Notes under the pieces: model-generated
What the model was told of the DNA's origin: nothing
The model's input: the letters and a program-made list of their open reading frames with translations, nothing else
Databases searched by the model: none
In this document: positions 1 through 8,374 of the stretch, in pieces
Numbering within the stretch: position 1 is the first letter of the stretch
How the letters are laid out: each line of letters opens with the position of its first letter
Made by a program: the position numbers and the translations under genes
Assembly (NCBI GenBank): GCA_964291335.2
Contig: OZ219748.1
Span: forward strand, 2,666,001 to 2,730,000
Direction: 5' to 3'
Source of the DNA: G964291335 sp964291335
GTDB taxonomy: Bacteria; Chloroflexota; Dehalococcoidia; Lucifugimonadales; UBA3495
Length of the DNA stretch: 64,000 nt

Positions 1-2
1 GT

Positions 3-887
3 ATCCCCGCGCCAATCACCGACCCGACAACGGTAATGCCCGTAATCGGAGCAGACGGTGAACTGGAAACACCCCCGCCATGGAGCAGAACCGGCTGGCA
101 GTTTGCGGCAGCCGCCGAAGTTACCAATGCCGTCAGCAGCGATATAAGCAGCGGCACCCTGAACGACGAAAACGGAGAACCATATGACCCCCAGGATCTC
201 CGTCCCCAGGCCCTCTTCTGCGACCTGATTGGAATACTCAAACAGCGGGAACGGGAAGGAATCCTGCTGACACCGACCAACGACCGGTTCCCACCGGAAC
301 AAGAGAGAATCAAAGAATCGGCCGACTGGTTGAGAAATACAGTCGACCTGAAAGCGATCAATCCGGAAAGACCCCCGATGGCAATCAGCAAATCACGTAT
401 CCCATGGCTGACCACCGAAATTCCGGACTACCAGGCCACTTACAACGCCGACCGGGTTATGAGCAAGTGCCGGAAGTCCCACGCCACCCATGCCGTCTGC
501 GATTCCACCTGGGAAAAAAGAACCGCCGAAATGCTGGACGATCACCCCCGGGTAATCCGGTGGGTCCGCAACCACCGAACCCGCTGGGAAATCCCCTGCG
601 TTTACCAGGGCAGCGCCCACTACTACCGCCCCGACTTCGTCGCCGTAGTCCCCACGGAAAATACGGAACTGCATATCGTTATTGAAGTAAAGGGACCCAG
701 CGACGAAACCGACGCCGCGAAACGGCGCTGGACGGAATCCTACTGGATTCCCGCAGTCAACGCCGACCCCGAATACGGAAACAAAAAACAGTGGTCATAC
801 CTGTATCTGGACGAAGAACAATTTCTTAAGGGAATCGAATCCGCCTTCAATCAGCACGTCACCCGGGAGGAAATGAACAACCGATGA
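3..887 (+). CDS. res: Type III restriction enzyme Res subunit, C-terminal part (5' truncated by window edge)
   Basis: This is the tail of a type III restriction subunit (ATP-dependent translocase and endonuclease that acts with Mod). The reading frame is open from the first bases of the window, so the ATG at 36 is internal and the helicase part lies upstream. What is visible is the C-terminal endonuclease domain: a conserved lead-in (VCDSTWEK, then HPRVIRWVRNH), followed by a PD-(D/E)XK core seen as YRPDFVAVV and then VIEVKG, and the usual end of the family with ESYWIPAVN. The stop codon overlaps the mod start (ATGA), so the two subunits are translationally coupled. The order res then mod is seen directly; the assignment rests on family knowledge and is confident for the domain, though the missing part cannot be judged. 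Confidence 0.88.
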   Translation: MPAPITDPTTVMPVIGADGELETPPPWSRTGWQFAAAAEVTNAVSSDISSGTLNDENGEPYDPQDLRPQALFCDLIGILKQREREGILLTPTNDRFPPEQERIKESADWLRNTVDLKAINPERPPMAISKSRIPWLTTEIPDYQATYNADRVMSKCRKSHATHAVCDSTWEKRTAEMLDDHPRVIRWVRNHRTRWEIPCVYQGSAHYYRPDFVAVVPTENTELHIVIEVKGPSDETDAAKRRWTESYWIPAVNADPEYGNKKQWSYLYLDEEQFLKGIESAFNQHVTREEMNNR

Positions 888-3688
888 CCCAACTCAACTC
901 ATACATCCACTCCGGCAGTCAGCGCAGCAACACTCCCACCAGAGAATCCGCCGAATTTCCCGGGGTCATAAACCAACCGGCAATGGCCGAGGAACCGGTC
1001 CCGGAAAACGAACCCGGCGCGCAAAGATGGCCCAGCCTGCACTGGCGCCGGAACGTCGCCCCGGAGACCACCTATGGGCCTCTCTACGTTCAGGAAAGAA
1101 TGAGCGGCCAGACTTTCATCGAAACCCTGCAAAAGCAGGAATCAATCCAACAGGGAATGCTGAACTTGTTCCACAACGGAGTGAACTCCGGCGCAATTGC
1201 GGAACCCTACCGGCACAAAGCAAACTGGAGCAACCGGCTGATCCGCGCCACCGCCCAACGGGCCATGCTCAGCCTGATTCACAAGGAAGGAATGAGCGAA
1301 GAAGTGGATCTGGTATATCTGGATCCACCCTACAACATTTCATTCAAAAGCCAGTGGCAGCTGTACGGAGATGAAACGGAACTGCCGAAAGACAATGAGA
1401 TCAGCGAAGAACCGGCGGTGCTGCGGAACTTCCGGGATAACTACCGGAACGGAGTCCACAGTTATCTGGACGGGCTGTATGAACAGTTGCAGCTTGCCAG
1501 ACAACTGCTGAGAGAAAGCGGGAGCATAATCGTACAGATCGGCCCGGACAACCTGCACGAGGTAGCCCTGCTGATGGCCGAAGTGTTCGGCAAGGACAAC
1601 CACCTGGCAACGATTCCGTACATCACCAGCAGAATGCAGGCCAAACACCTGGGAGAGATCAGCAACTGGCTGATCTGGTACGGCAAAGACAAAGATAAGA
1701 CAAAATATCATCAGATGTACCAAAAAGAAGAATTGGACCACTACGCACAGTGGTCCCATTCCGGTCTGCAAGACCGGAATGGGAACCGACGCCCACTAAC
1801 CGCCGAAGAAAAACGGAACCCAAACACCATACCCCAAGGCTGGGAAATATATCGCGGAATGGGAATCATCTCCGCCAGCACTTCACTGACCGGACGCTCC
1901 GATACCTACTACCACCATGAAAACGGAGAACCATGCACTAACCCGGGTTGGACCGAAGCAGAACGCAAAGAGGCAGAAAAAGCGCCAACCCACCCGGATC
2001 ATACATGCAAGCCGGACGAATGCCGAACACCCCTCCCTGAAAACTGGTACGACCACACCTGTACCGAACAATGTAACGAAGTATCAGGAACCAGACACTG
2101 CCCAAAAGGACGCAAGTGTGGAAAAAACTGCCGCGCCAATGCCGTCCCGGCAGCGCCGGGACGGCAATGGAGTGTAAGCCTGAAAGGCTTACACTCCATT
2201 GCCTCCAAAAAACGGCTTTACTTTGAAGATTCTGCCATGCGATGGCAGAATCTTCAAAGTGAGCACCCAGGACGAACACTGGGAGCAATCTGGACCGATG
2301 GCGGCATAGTATCCAGCAAACAATACTTCGTAGAAACTCCCACCAGAGTACTGCAACGCTGCATCCTGATGACCACCGACCCCGGAGATCTGGTACTGGA
2401 CCTGACCTGCGGCTCCGGCGCAATGCCGGTTAACTGTGAAAACTGGGGACGCCGCTGGATCAGTATCGACGTCTCCGCCGTCTCCATCGCCATCGCCAGA
2501 GAACGCATCGCCCTGACCACCTACGACAACCACATCCTCCTTGATTCTCCCGAGGGACACCAGTCAGACCACCGGAGAAATCAGGAACTCCTGCCCGCGG
2601 AAAAACGAAAGTCATTCGCCGGGAAAGACGAAAACCAATACCGTAATGACCCCGCAAAAGGCTTCGTAAACGACCGACAGATGCGAGTATCCGCCCGTAC
2701 CCTGGCCTACGGCCCCAGACCTGACGGCTCCGACGTAATCTTTCACCCCGACCGCACCCTTAAACACGCCAAGAACAAACTCCGGGCAGCCGGCCCTTTC
2801 ACTGTGGAATCGGACAGTCAACACCGCAGCCAGACCCCGGAAGAATATCAGAGCGCTGAAAACGAATATACCAATATCCAGCAGCACGTCATAGAACGAC
2901 TGGCCAGCGTTCCCATCATCGGCAAAAGCCGGGAGTATCAGCTGAGCAACATACAGCCGGCGCCCGAATACCGGGAAATCACCCATACCGCGGAAATGAT
3001 CAACGGGAATGAACCACCCCAACCGGCAGCCCTTTACATCGGAACCGAAGATGAAACCGTCAGCAAAAACCGGGTGATCAACGCCAGCCGGCTGCTCAAT
3101 GAAAAGGCCGACATTGCCAAAAGACTGATTATCGTCGGCTTCGCCAACGACCCGGAGGCAACCATCGTCGAAAAACTCTACCCGGACATAACCATCGATG
3201 TGGTCAACGTTCACAAGGACCTGCAGTTGGGAAACCTGAAAGACACCGAAAACGACCGGCCCTTCACCATCATCGCAGTGCCGGAAGTAAGACTGGTTAA
3301 ATGCCCCAACGAACAGATCGCAGTCCGGATACTCGGCATAAACACCTTCGACGGGAGAAATGCCACCTCACACGGAGAGAACGGCTGGCTGTCAATGATG
3401 ATCGACACCGACTATGACCAGACCAAATTCAACTGCAACCTGATGAACATCAACCGGGGAAAAATCAACCAGGCCAAAAGCCGACTCGTACGGGCGCTGC
3501 GCGCCGCCATCGGCCCGAACCTGGATCCGGAAAAGTTCGAGCAGATGCAGACCAACGAATCCCTGCCCTTCACCCCCGGCAACAACGGCGCCATCGCCTT
3601 GAAAGTCATCGACCGGATCGGCACCGAACATATGCTGGTAATTCAGCAGGACGAATACGAATCCTACTACGCCGAGACGCACGGATAA
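884..3688 (+). CDS. mod: Type III / beta-class DNA adenine methyltransferase (Mod)
   Basis: Site-specific DNA methyltransferase expected to methylate adenine N6 and to give sequence specificity to the Res partner it overlaps by 4 bp. The catalytic motif DPPY is at about residue 147 and the SAM-binding motif follows later as DLTCGSGAM at about residue 506; this order marks the beta class. Between them lies the target-recognition region, with GRSDTYYH, a Cys/His-rich stretch around residues 345-415 and the conserved QWSVSLKGL. The C-terminal 350 residues have no motif I can name. Length (934 aa) is long for Mod. Odd point: the recognition region contains four perfect inverted repeats with 3-nt loops (1754-1783 and 2140-2260) that keep the frame open. 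The 3' end carries a 30-bp tandem duplication shared with the end of the Fic gene. Confidence 0.92.
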   Translation: MTQLNSYIHSGSQRSNTPTRESAEFPGVINQPAMAEEPVPENEPGAQRWPSLHWRRNVAPETTYGPLYVQERMSGQTFIETLQKQESIQQGMLNLFHNGVNSGAIAEPYRHKANWSNRLIRATAQRAMLSLIHKEGMSEEVDLVYLDPPYNISFKSQWQLYGDETELPKDNEISEEPAVLRNFRDNYRNGVHSYLDGLYEQLQLARQLLRESGSIIVQIGPDNLHEVALLMAEVFGKDNHLATIPYITSRMQAKHLGEISNWLIWYGKDKDKTKYHQMYQKEELDHYAQWSHSGLQDRNGNRRPLTAEEKRNPNTIPQGWEIYRGMGIISASTSLTGRSDTYYHHENGEPCTNPGWTEAERKEAEKAPTHPDHTCKPDECRTPLPENWYDHTCTEQCNEVSGTRHCPKGRKCGKNCRANAVPAAPGRQWSVSLKGLHSIASKKRLYFEDSAMRWQNLQSEHPGRTLGAIWTDGGIVSSKQYFVETPTRVLQRCILMTTDPGDLVLDLTCGSGAMPVNCENWGRRWISIDVSAVSIAIARERIALTTYDNHILLDSPEGHQSDHRRNQELLPAEKRKSFAGKDENQYRNDPAKGFVNDRQMRVSARTLAYGPRPDGSDVIFHPDRTLKHAKNKLRAAGPFTVESDSQHRSQTPEEYQSAENEYTNIQQHVIERLASVPIIGKSREYQLSNIQPAPEYREITHTAEMINGNEPPQPAALYIGTEDETVSKNRVINASRLLNEKADIAKRLIIVGFANDPEATIVEKLYPDITIDVVNVHKDLQLGNLKDTENDRPFTIIAVPEVRLVKCPNEQIAVRILGINTFDGRNATSHGENGWLSMMIDTDYDQTKFNCNLMNINRGKINQAKSRLVRALRAAIGPNLDPEKFEQMQTNESLPFTPGNNGAIALKVIDRIGTEHMLVIQQDEYESYYAETHG
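1754..1783. repeat. Perfect inverted repeat inside mod (14-bp arms, 3-nt loop)
   Basis: Arms 1754-1767 and 1771-1783/4 are exact reverse complements around the loop GCA; they encode part of the mod recognition region (SHSGLQDRNGN). It belongs with three more such hairpins 360-500 bp downstream. Confidence 0.9.
2140..2260. repeat. Three adjacent perfect inverted repeats inside mod (12-, 19-, 19-bp arms, 3-nt loops)
   Basis: Arms at 2140-2151/2155-2166 (loop AGC), 2163-2181/2185-2203 (loop GAA) and 2220-2238/2242-2260 (loop GCG) are all exact. The right arm of the first overlaps the left arm of the second. They span the conserved QWSVSLKGL motif and the segment after it. The protein length here matches the family, so the arms seem to have replaced, not lengthened, the coding sequence. 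Confidence 0.92.
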
Positions 3689-3726
3689 CCGGCGCTCTAC
3701 GCCGAGACACCCGGATAACCGGCGCT
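3667..3726. repeat. Tandem 30-bp duplication across the convergent mod/fic ends
   Basis: Copies 3667-3696 and 3697-3726 differ at about three positions. The first holds the mod stop codon, the second holds the Fic stop codon on the other strand, so one duplication supplies the 3' end of both convergent genes. Confidence 0.85.
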
Positions 3727-4890
3727 CAAAACGTCAATCAACCCGGGAACTTCGTAAAAGCGGTTACGCCGTCCCACACCAGCCTGAACCAATACCCCAG
3801 CATGCGCCAACCGCTCAATCGCACGACTTGCCGCCGGGAACGATCGGCCCATAATCCCGGCAGCCATCGCCGCCGTAATCACCGGAGCATCAGGCAAAGC
3901 CTCGATCAAAAGGTTAACTCCTGAATCGGATCGAACCGGACCAACACGATCGCGCCACGCTGATTGCAGCCCCCTTACCTGCTGCGCAAAATAATCAGCA
4001 GCCTCAACCGCCCCAAGACAAGCGGCGGCAAAGAACCTGATCCAATGATTTATCCCGGAACCGGCAGCAGCGGAATCAGGGCCGCCAACATAACGAAACG
4101 CAATCAATCCATCGACATAATCCCGTACCCATGCCGCCAGAAACAATGAAACCGGCGGCAGAACCGACAAACTCAACGCGCGCCGGCGCAGAATCATGTG
4201 AATCAAAACCCGGCCAGTACGTCCGTTGCCATCGACAAAAGGATGAATTGTCTCAAACTGAGCATGCGCTGCTGCCGCCTGAGCAAGAACGGGCAAAGAA
4301 CTTTCATTGCAGAACGCAATCAAGTCATCCATCAAAGACGGAACGCATTCCGGAGGCGGCGGAACAAATGAAGCCAGGCAGGGATGGTAATTACTCCCAA
4401 CAATCCAGTTCTGAACTTTCCGTAAGCGCCCACCATATTCCGGAATGCCGGAACCGGACAACAAACGACGATGTGTTTCAAGCAGCATCTCCAGAGTGAT
4501 TTTGCCCAGTGGCTCTACTGCCTCAATCGCCCACGTCATGGCATCAATGTTAGAAAGCACTTCCCTGGCAGTTTCGTCCCGAAGCTCAAAACCAAGCCGG
4601 CGAGCAGCATCAAAGCGCAGAAGACGCCGCGCGCCAATTTCCAACCCTTCTATTCTTGATGAAGCGACCGCTTCAGCACGCAGAAGCAAGCGAGCAAAAG
4701 TTTCGTATCCCATGGTAGAAACAGTAGACGCCTCAAGTCGGGCAAGCGCGGATTCGGCGTCTGCCACCTGCGCAGCAACTTCTCCATCAAGAGAAAAATG
4801 CCGACCGAGCAACAAGTCGGGCAAGTAAACCTCGTACTCACAAGGACGACGATCCCGACGGGCCCAATAACGTCTTTCCACTTTTGCCAC
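3697..4890 (-). CDS. fic: Fic-domain protein (probable AMP-transferase) with its own inhibitory helix
   Basis: Fic proteins transfer AMP or a related group from a nucleotide to a protein target. The active-site loop HPFVDGNGRTGR is complete (about residues 217-228), with the catalytic His and the phosphate-binding residues. The N-terminal Fic_N region contains SSRIEG, which fits the (S/T)xxxE(G/N) inhibitory helix of class II Fic proteins, so the enzyme is probably autoinhibited. The C-terminal part looks like a winged helix (GIMGRSFPAASRAIERL), as usual for this subfamily. The start is GTG at 4890, preceded by GGAGG at good spacing. That ribosome binding site overlaps one arm of a 13-bp inverted repeat which also surrounds a TATACT box, suggesting autoregulation. 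It stands alone, convergent with mod, on the strand opposite its neighbours. Confidence 0.92.
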   Translation of the reverse strand: MAKVERRYWARRDRRPCEYEVYLPDLLLGRHFSLDGEVAAQVADAESALARLEASTVSTMGYETFARLLLRAEAVASSRIEGLEIGARRLLRFDAARRLGFELRDETAREVLSNIDAMTWAIEAVEPLGKITLEMLLETHRRLLSGSGIPEYGGRLRKVQNWIVGSNYHPCLASFVPPPPECVPSLMDDLIAFCNESSLPVLAQAAAAHAQFETIHPFVDGNGRTGRVLIHMILRRRALSLSVLPPVSLFLAAWVRDYVDGLIAFRYVGGPDSAAAGSGINHWIRFFAAACLGAVEAADYFAQQVRGLQSAWRDRVGPVRSDSGVNLLIEALPDAPVITAAMAAGIMGRSFPAASRAIERLAHAGVLVQAGVGRRNRFYEVPGLIDVLSAGYPGVSA

Positions 4891-4897
4891 GCCAAAC

Positions 4898-4938
4898 CTC
4901 CGGTATTAAAGTATATCAAATAACATTTAATACCGGAG
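4898..4938 (-). promoter_or_regulatory. Inverted-repeat operator around the fic promoter
   Basis: Perfect 13-bp arms (CTCCGGTATTAAA and its reverse complement) at 4898-4910 and 4926-4938 flank a 15-bp AT-rich spacer. Read on the minus strand the spacer and right arm give TATACT as a -10 box. The proximal arm also contains the fic ribosome binding site, so a bound repressor could block both transcription and translation; a transcript starting downstream of the -10 would contain only the proximal arm. Confidence 0.7.
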
Positions 4939-5082
4939 AAGCTTATTAAACATTCTCTACAATCCCCCGGAACCAACCCCCGTCCAACAACCGGCAAACC
5001 CGGTGTCATTCCACAGTTGACCGCCAGAACGACAGTTCTATACCATTATCTCAGCCCCTTACCCTCTACCGGAGCAGCACCG

Positions 5083-5328
5083 ATGAAAGACCGGATTACA
5101 CCCCGTCAACGGGCAATCCTCAGCTATATCAAGGACTACTCCGAAAGCCGTCTCTATCCCCCGACAGTCAGAGAAATCACCAGCGGATGCCGGATCAGCA
5201 GCCTCTCGGTAACCGCCTACAATCTGCATAAACTGCATAACCGCAAGCTGCTGAACCATACCCCACACGCCGCCCGCGGCATATCCCTGACCCCCCAGGC
5301 ACATCAGGAACTCGATTACCGGAACTAA
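5083..5328 (+). CDS. LexA-type winged-helix protein without peptidase domain
   Basis: An 81-residue protein that matches the N-terminal DNA-binding domain of LexA: TPRQRAILSYIKDY, then PPTVREI, then a recognition-helix region ending in RGISLTPQA. The self-cleaving peptidase domain of LexA is absent, and a strong terminator follows the stop, so this is not a simple truncation by frameshift inside the window. The ATG at 5083 is chosen because the LexA-like homology begins there and GGAG lies 9 bp upstream; an in-frame ATG at 5017 would add 22 unrelated residues. It is probably a small transcription regulator; its target is unknown, and neither the fic operator nor the next promoter shows an obvious SOS box. 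Confidence 0.75.
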   Translation: MKDRITPRQRAILSYIKDYSESRLYPPTVREITSGCRISSLSVTAYNLHKLHNRKLLNHTPHAARGISLTPQAHQELDYRN

Positions 5329-5361
5329 ACGACTTCACCCCACAGCAGCTGAACCGAACAT

Positions 5362-5401
5362 CCGGGCCGCCTTCTGCCAGGAAAACAGGCGGCCCGGTTT
5401 T
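5362..5401 (+). terminator. Rho-independent terminator after the LexA-like gene
   Basis: Perfect 11-bp GC-rich stem (CCGGGCCGCCT with its complement, 5362-5372/5387-5397), 14-nt loop, followed by TTTTC. Confidence 0.8.
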
Positions 5402-5439
5402 CATGCGCCGAACATCCCGGGGATAAGGAGACGGAGCAG

Positions 5440-6588
5440 ATGAGTCCCAGCAATAAAATCAAATCCATCGAGGTCAGGGGGTTCAGGTCCTTCAAAAACG
5501 TATTCATCCAGGATATGCCCAATGCCATGGCCCTGGTCGGCCCCAACGGAGCCGGAAAATCCAACCTGTTTCGGTTCCTTGAGATGCTCAGCGCAATGAC
5601 CGATCGGAAACTGGCCGAATTCACCGCCCGGAACGGCGGAGCCAACGACCAGTTGTTCAGCGGATTCAATGACCAGCCGGTAAAAGGCAGCCCGACCTCC
5701 GCCATCAAAACAAGCATCACCATGCTTGCCGAATCCGGCGCTGCTCGCTGTGAGTATTCATTCACCGCGAAACGCACCGAGGCGGACAGCTTCCTTTTCG
5801 AGTACGAATCGCTGAAGTTCACGGAACACGCCAACCACAAGACCGATGTCGTCGTGCTGGACGGCAGCGCCGGAAAACCGGAACCGGATCTGACAATTGC
5901 CGCCCAGTCCGGGGATTACCCGTCAGCACGCCGCCCACTGGCCAAAGCCCTGGTGCAACTGCTGCGCGGCTGCGCCGTTTACCGGTTCCACGATACCGAC
6001 CGGTTCAAGAATCTCCAGGACACCCAAGGGCCAGCCCGCCTGCTACCCCATGGCGAAAACCTGGCCGGCGTACTCTATCAACTGAAACAGCACACTCCCG
6101 AACGCTATAACCGGATCGGCGATCAGATCCGCCGGGTAGTTCCCGGATTCCGGCGCTTCATCCTGAACCCGGAATACGGCAAAATACTCCTGCGCTGGCA
6201 AGCCGATGGATGCGACCGCGCCATCAGCGCCCACATGACTTCCGACGGATCCCTGCGGTTATTCGCCCTGATTACCCTGTTGAACATGCCCCCGGAAATG
6301 CTGCCCGACCTGATCCTGCTGGACGAACCCGAACTGGGCTGCCACCCGGCGGCGCTTGAACTGATTGCCGGCATGCTCCAATCCGTCTCACAGCAGAACC
6401 AGATCATCCTGGCCACTCAGTCCCCCCAACTGATCAACGGCTTCGACCTGAACCAGGTCTATGTTGCCGAACTGAAAGACGGAGCGACGGAAATTACCAG
6501 GTCCCAGGACCGGGCCGCAAAACACTGGTTAGAGGAAATGCGCCCCGGCGACCTGTGGCTGGCAAACATCATCGGCGGACGTCCGTAG
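5440..6588 (+). CDS. AAA family ATPase (AAA_21/OLD-like)
   Basis: ABC/SMC-fold ATPase of the AAA_21 type that is common in defence loci. Walker A is GPNGAGKSN at about residues 34-42, the region before it (KSIEVRGFRSFKN) is the usual first strand of the fold, and Walker B is LPDLILLDEPELG at about residue 285. The switch segment ILATQSPQLING follows. At 382 residues there is no coiled coil or TOPRIM domain, so any effector must be separate. The start at 5440 has GGAG 8 bp upstream. The next gene (6599) begins 10 bp after the stop and is probably co-transcribed; such ATPases usually have a small partner immediately downstream. I cannot assign a named defence system. Confidence 0.85.
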   Translation: MSPSNKIKSIEVRGFRSFKNVFIQDMPNAMALVGPNGAGKSNLFRFLEMLSAMTDRKLAEFTARNGGANDQLFSGFNDQPVKGSPTSAIKTSITMLAESGAARCEYSFTAKRTEADSFLFEYESLKFTEHANHKTDVVVLDGSAGKPEPDLTIAAQSGDYPSARRPLAKALVQLLRGCAVYRFHDTDRFKNLQDTQGPARLLPHGENLAGVLYQLKQHTPERYNRIGDQIRRVVPGFRRFILNPEYGKILLRWQADGCDRAISAHMTSDGSLRLFALITLLNMPPEMLPDLILLDEPELGCHPAALELIAGMLQSVSQQNQIILATQSPQLINGFDLNQVYVAELKDGATEITRSQDRAAKHWLEEMRPGDLWLANIIGGRP

Positions 6589-6598
6589 GAGAAACCTC

Positions 6599-7057
6599 AT
6601 GCGAACATACCCCTACCGGGAAACAAGTGACCTCGTGTGGAAGAAGATCCATGAAATGGAGGAGGTTCAGGAAACCCGGAACAACAACCCGGAGTTCTAC
6701 CAGCCCATGGCAGCGGTGGAGGTGCTGAACCAACTGGTTGAAGCGGGCTATACCAGCATATCCAGAATGGACGGAGCCTGCCTGAGCATGCAGGAAGCTT
6801 ACTGCCGACTGTCCGGAAAGGAAAAAGAACTGAAACGGATTCTCGGGACCAGAAAGTACCGGGCAATGACCCCTCAGCTAAAAAAGCACCTTCTGAGCGG
6901 GGCCCGAATGGCCTGCAGCCATGCCAATCAGCCGGGAGCCGGGGTCAACTATATCCACTCATACACCAAAGACCGGTACAAACCCGAATCGGTACAGAAA
7001 ACGGTGAAGAAGCACCAGAAAAGCTGCAAAGTATGCAACGGGCATTTATCCGACTGA
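6599..7057 (+). CDS. Hypothetical partner of the AAA ATPase
   Basis: A 152-residue soluble protein I do not recognise. It is predicted mostly helical and basic at its end, with VKKHQKSCKVCNGHL at the C terminus, where CKVC could be half of a metal site. The ribosome binding site GGAG overlaps the end of the ATPase gene, 11 bp before this ATG, which argues for translational coupling. Given the position, an effector or adaptor role for the ATPase is possible, but nothing in the sequence proves it. Confidence 0.6.
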   Translation: MRTYPYRETSDLVWKKIHEMEEVQETRNNNPEFYQPMAAVEVLNQLVEAGYTSISRMDGACLSMQEAYCRLSGKEKELKRILGTRKYRAMTPQLKKHLLSGARMACSHANQPGAGVNYIHSYTKDRYKPESVQKTVKKHQKSCKVCNGHLSD

Positions 7058-7092
7058 AGCAAATCAACCCAGGCAAAAAAAAGGAGGAACAA

Positions 7093-7347
7093 ATGCGCCG
7101 ACACCTGCACACCAGTGTTCCGGATGACGCGTGGAACCATTGCTATACCGACATAGATGAATGAGCATATGACGTAGACGGCTTTCTGCTGGCAGGAAAG
7201 GTAGTCGTCTGCACTCCATGCGAGTGCGACAATATCTGCAAAGGATGCGGAACCGCCCTGCCACCAAGAAACATCTGCGACGACCCCACCTGTGATTGCA
7301 ACAAGTCAGTGTGCGATTGCCCACCGGAACCCCTGATAACGGGGTAA
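7093..7347 (+). pseudogene. Cys-rich small protein interrupted by an in-frame TGA
   Basis: A very strong ribosome binding site (AAGGAGG, 5 bp before ATG 7093) leads a frame of 85 codons that has a TGA at 7162 after 23 codons and is then open to TAA at 7345. After the TGA the frame encodes a Cys cluster with CxCxxxCxxC and CDCxxxxCDC patterns, which looks like a metal-binding domain. The preserved frame and composition on both sides suggest a recent TGG to TGA change, a sequencing error, or recoding. I see no obvious selenocysteine insertion hairpin just after the TGA and no family match to settle it. Confidence 0.5.
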
Positions 7348-7385
7348 TTGAAATTACAACGATTAAAAAGGAAATGGAAAACCAA

Positions 7386-7745
7386 ATGCCTAACCTGGCA
7401 GAAGCTTTGCGGGAACTTTCCGAAGTAACCGATTATGCGAAAGAGGACGGAATGGACATCCCGTCGGAAACCGCCTTCGCCAACGCGGAACGCTTACTAA
7501 GGGACCTGTACGATTTTTCTCCGCGAGTGTATTCTGTGTACCCGATACCCGACGGATACATCGCCATTGACGCCCGCGGCGCCGGAAGCAACATAGCGGT
7601 ATTGATGTGCGGCTCCGATGGAAGCGCGCTGTTTGTACGCGTAATTAACGGGGAATCCCGGCGGATCCGTTACCCGACAACCGGGGAACTGCCGGACGAA
7701 TTCATCCGGGAAGCGCTGACCGCGCTGGGGCCTGAGCCGGTATAA
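7386..7745 (+). CDS. Hypothetical protein with a domain shared with the 31-kb protease-like fusion
   Basis: About 119 residues. The part RLLRDLYDFSPRVYSV followed by IPDGYIAIDARG matches the C-terminal domain of the protein at 30778-31512 (RILREIHRAAPRIYMV, then MPDGTIAIDTRG), so this is a real, repeated domain of unknown function, perhaps beta-rich. The start is uncertain: ATG 7374 sits only 2 bp after AAGGA, whereas ATG 7386 has a better spacing. It follows the Cys-rich ORF by under 50 bp and may be in the same transcript. Confidence 0.6.
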   Translation: MPNLAEALRELSEVTDYAKEDGMDIPSETAFANAERLLRDLYDFSPRVYSVYPIPDGYIAIDARGAGSNIAVLMCGSDGSALFVRVINGESRRIRYPTTGELPDEFIREALTALGPEPV

Positions 7746-7955
7746 TGACGGAAATAGAGAGAACATGAACATTACCTTGCCAGGCTGAAAGAAATTCCCC
7801 ACCCAGACAAGATCTGTGGGAACTGAACTGACCCAACCGGAAATCCCCGATCTCCATCCCAACCAACGAAGCGACCGAATCCGGCCAGGAATCATTACCC
7901 CAACTCATCGCCAGGAACATCATCAACAAAAGACACCACCGGAAAGGAACAACCA

Positions 7956-8351
7956 ATGCGCCAGCTTAACGCACCCGACATTGCCGACCGGCTCACCGAT
8001 TTCAGCGCCCTGAAAGACGGCTGGCTGGAAAAAGGAGCCATCGCGCCGGACCCAGACCGACTGAACTGGCTCTCCACTACTTTTTACCATAATTTTCCGC
8101 CGGGAGCACCCCGTCCACATATCTTCCCCACCGCCAACGGGGGCATACGAATGGAGTGGTCCCTTGAAAACCAGCAGTTCATCCTGGAAATCAACCTGGC
8201 AACCCACGCCGGAGAATGGCTGTGGTTTGACCGCGCCTCCGACCGGGAGCATGAAAAACAACTGAATCTGAACGAACCACAAGCCTGGCAATGGATCGCT
8301 GTCGAAATCGCCCGCAGGACCCGGAACGCCGGATCAACAACCCAATACTGA
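7956..8351 (+). CDS. Conserved hypothetical protein, first gene of a three-gene operon
   Basis: 131 residues with the pattern LKDGWLEKG near residue 20, then PRPHIFPTANGGIRMEW, then LEINLATHAGEWLW. I know this arrangement as a widespread family of small bacterial proteins that lie next to toxin-like genes, but no biochemical role is established to my knowledge. It precedes a DUF1828-like gene by 23 bp. A TATAAT box at 7741-7746, 210 bp upstream, is a possible promoter. An antitoxin or immunity role is plausible from context only. Confidence 0.65.
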   Translation: MRQLNAPDIADRLTDFSALKDGWLEKGAIAPDPDRLNWLSTTFYHNFPPGAPRPHIFPTANGGIRMEWSLENQQFILEINLATHAGEWLWFDRASDREHEKQLNLNEPQAWQWIAVEIARRTRNAGSTTQY

Positions 8352-8374
8352 CCAAAGGGAAAAACGAACAAACA

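Noticed and set aside
7162..7164. Selenocysteine at the in-frame TGA
   Set aside because: No clear SECIS-type hairpin just after the codon, no selenoprotein family match and similar Trp-position stops elsewhere; nonsense change or read error is simpler.
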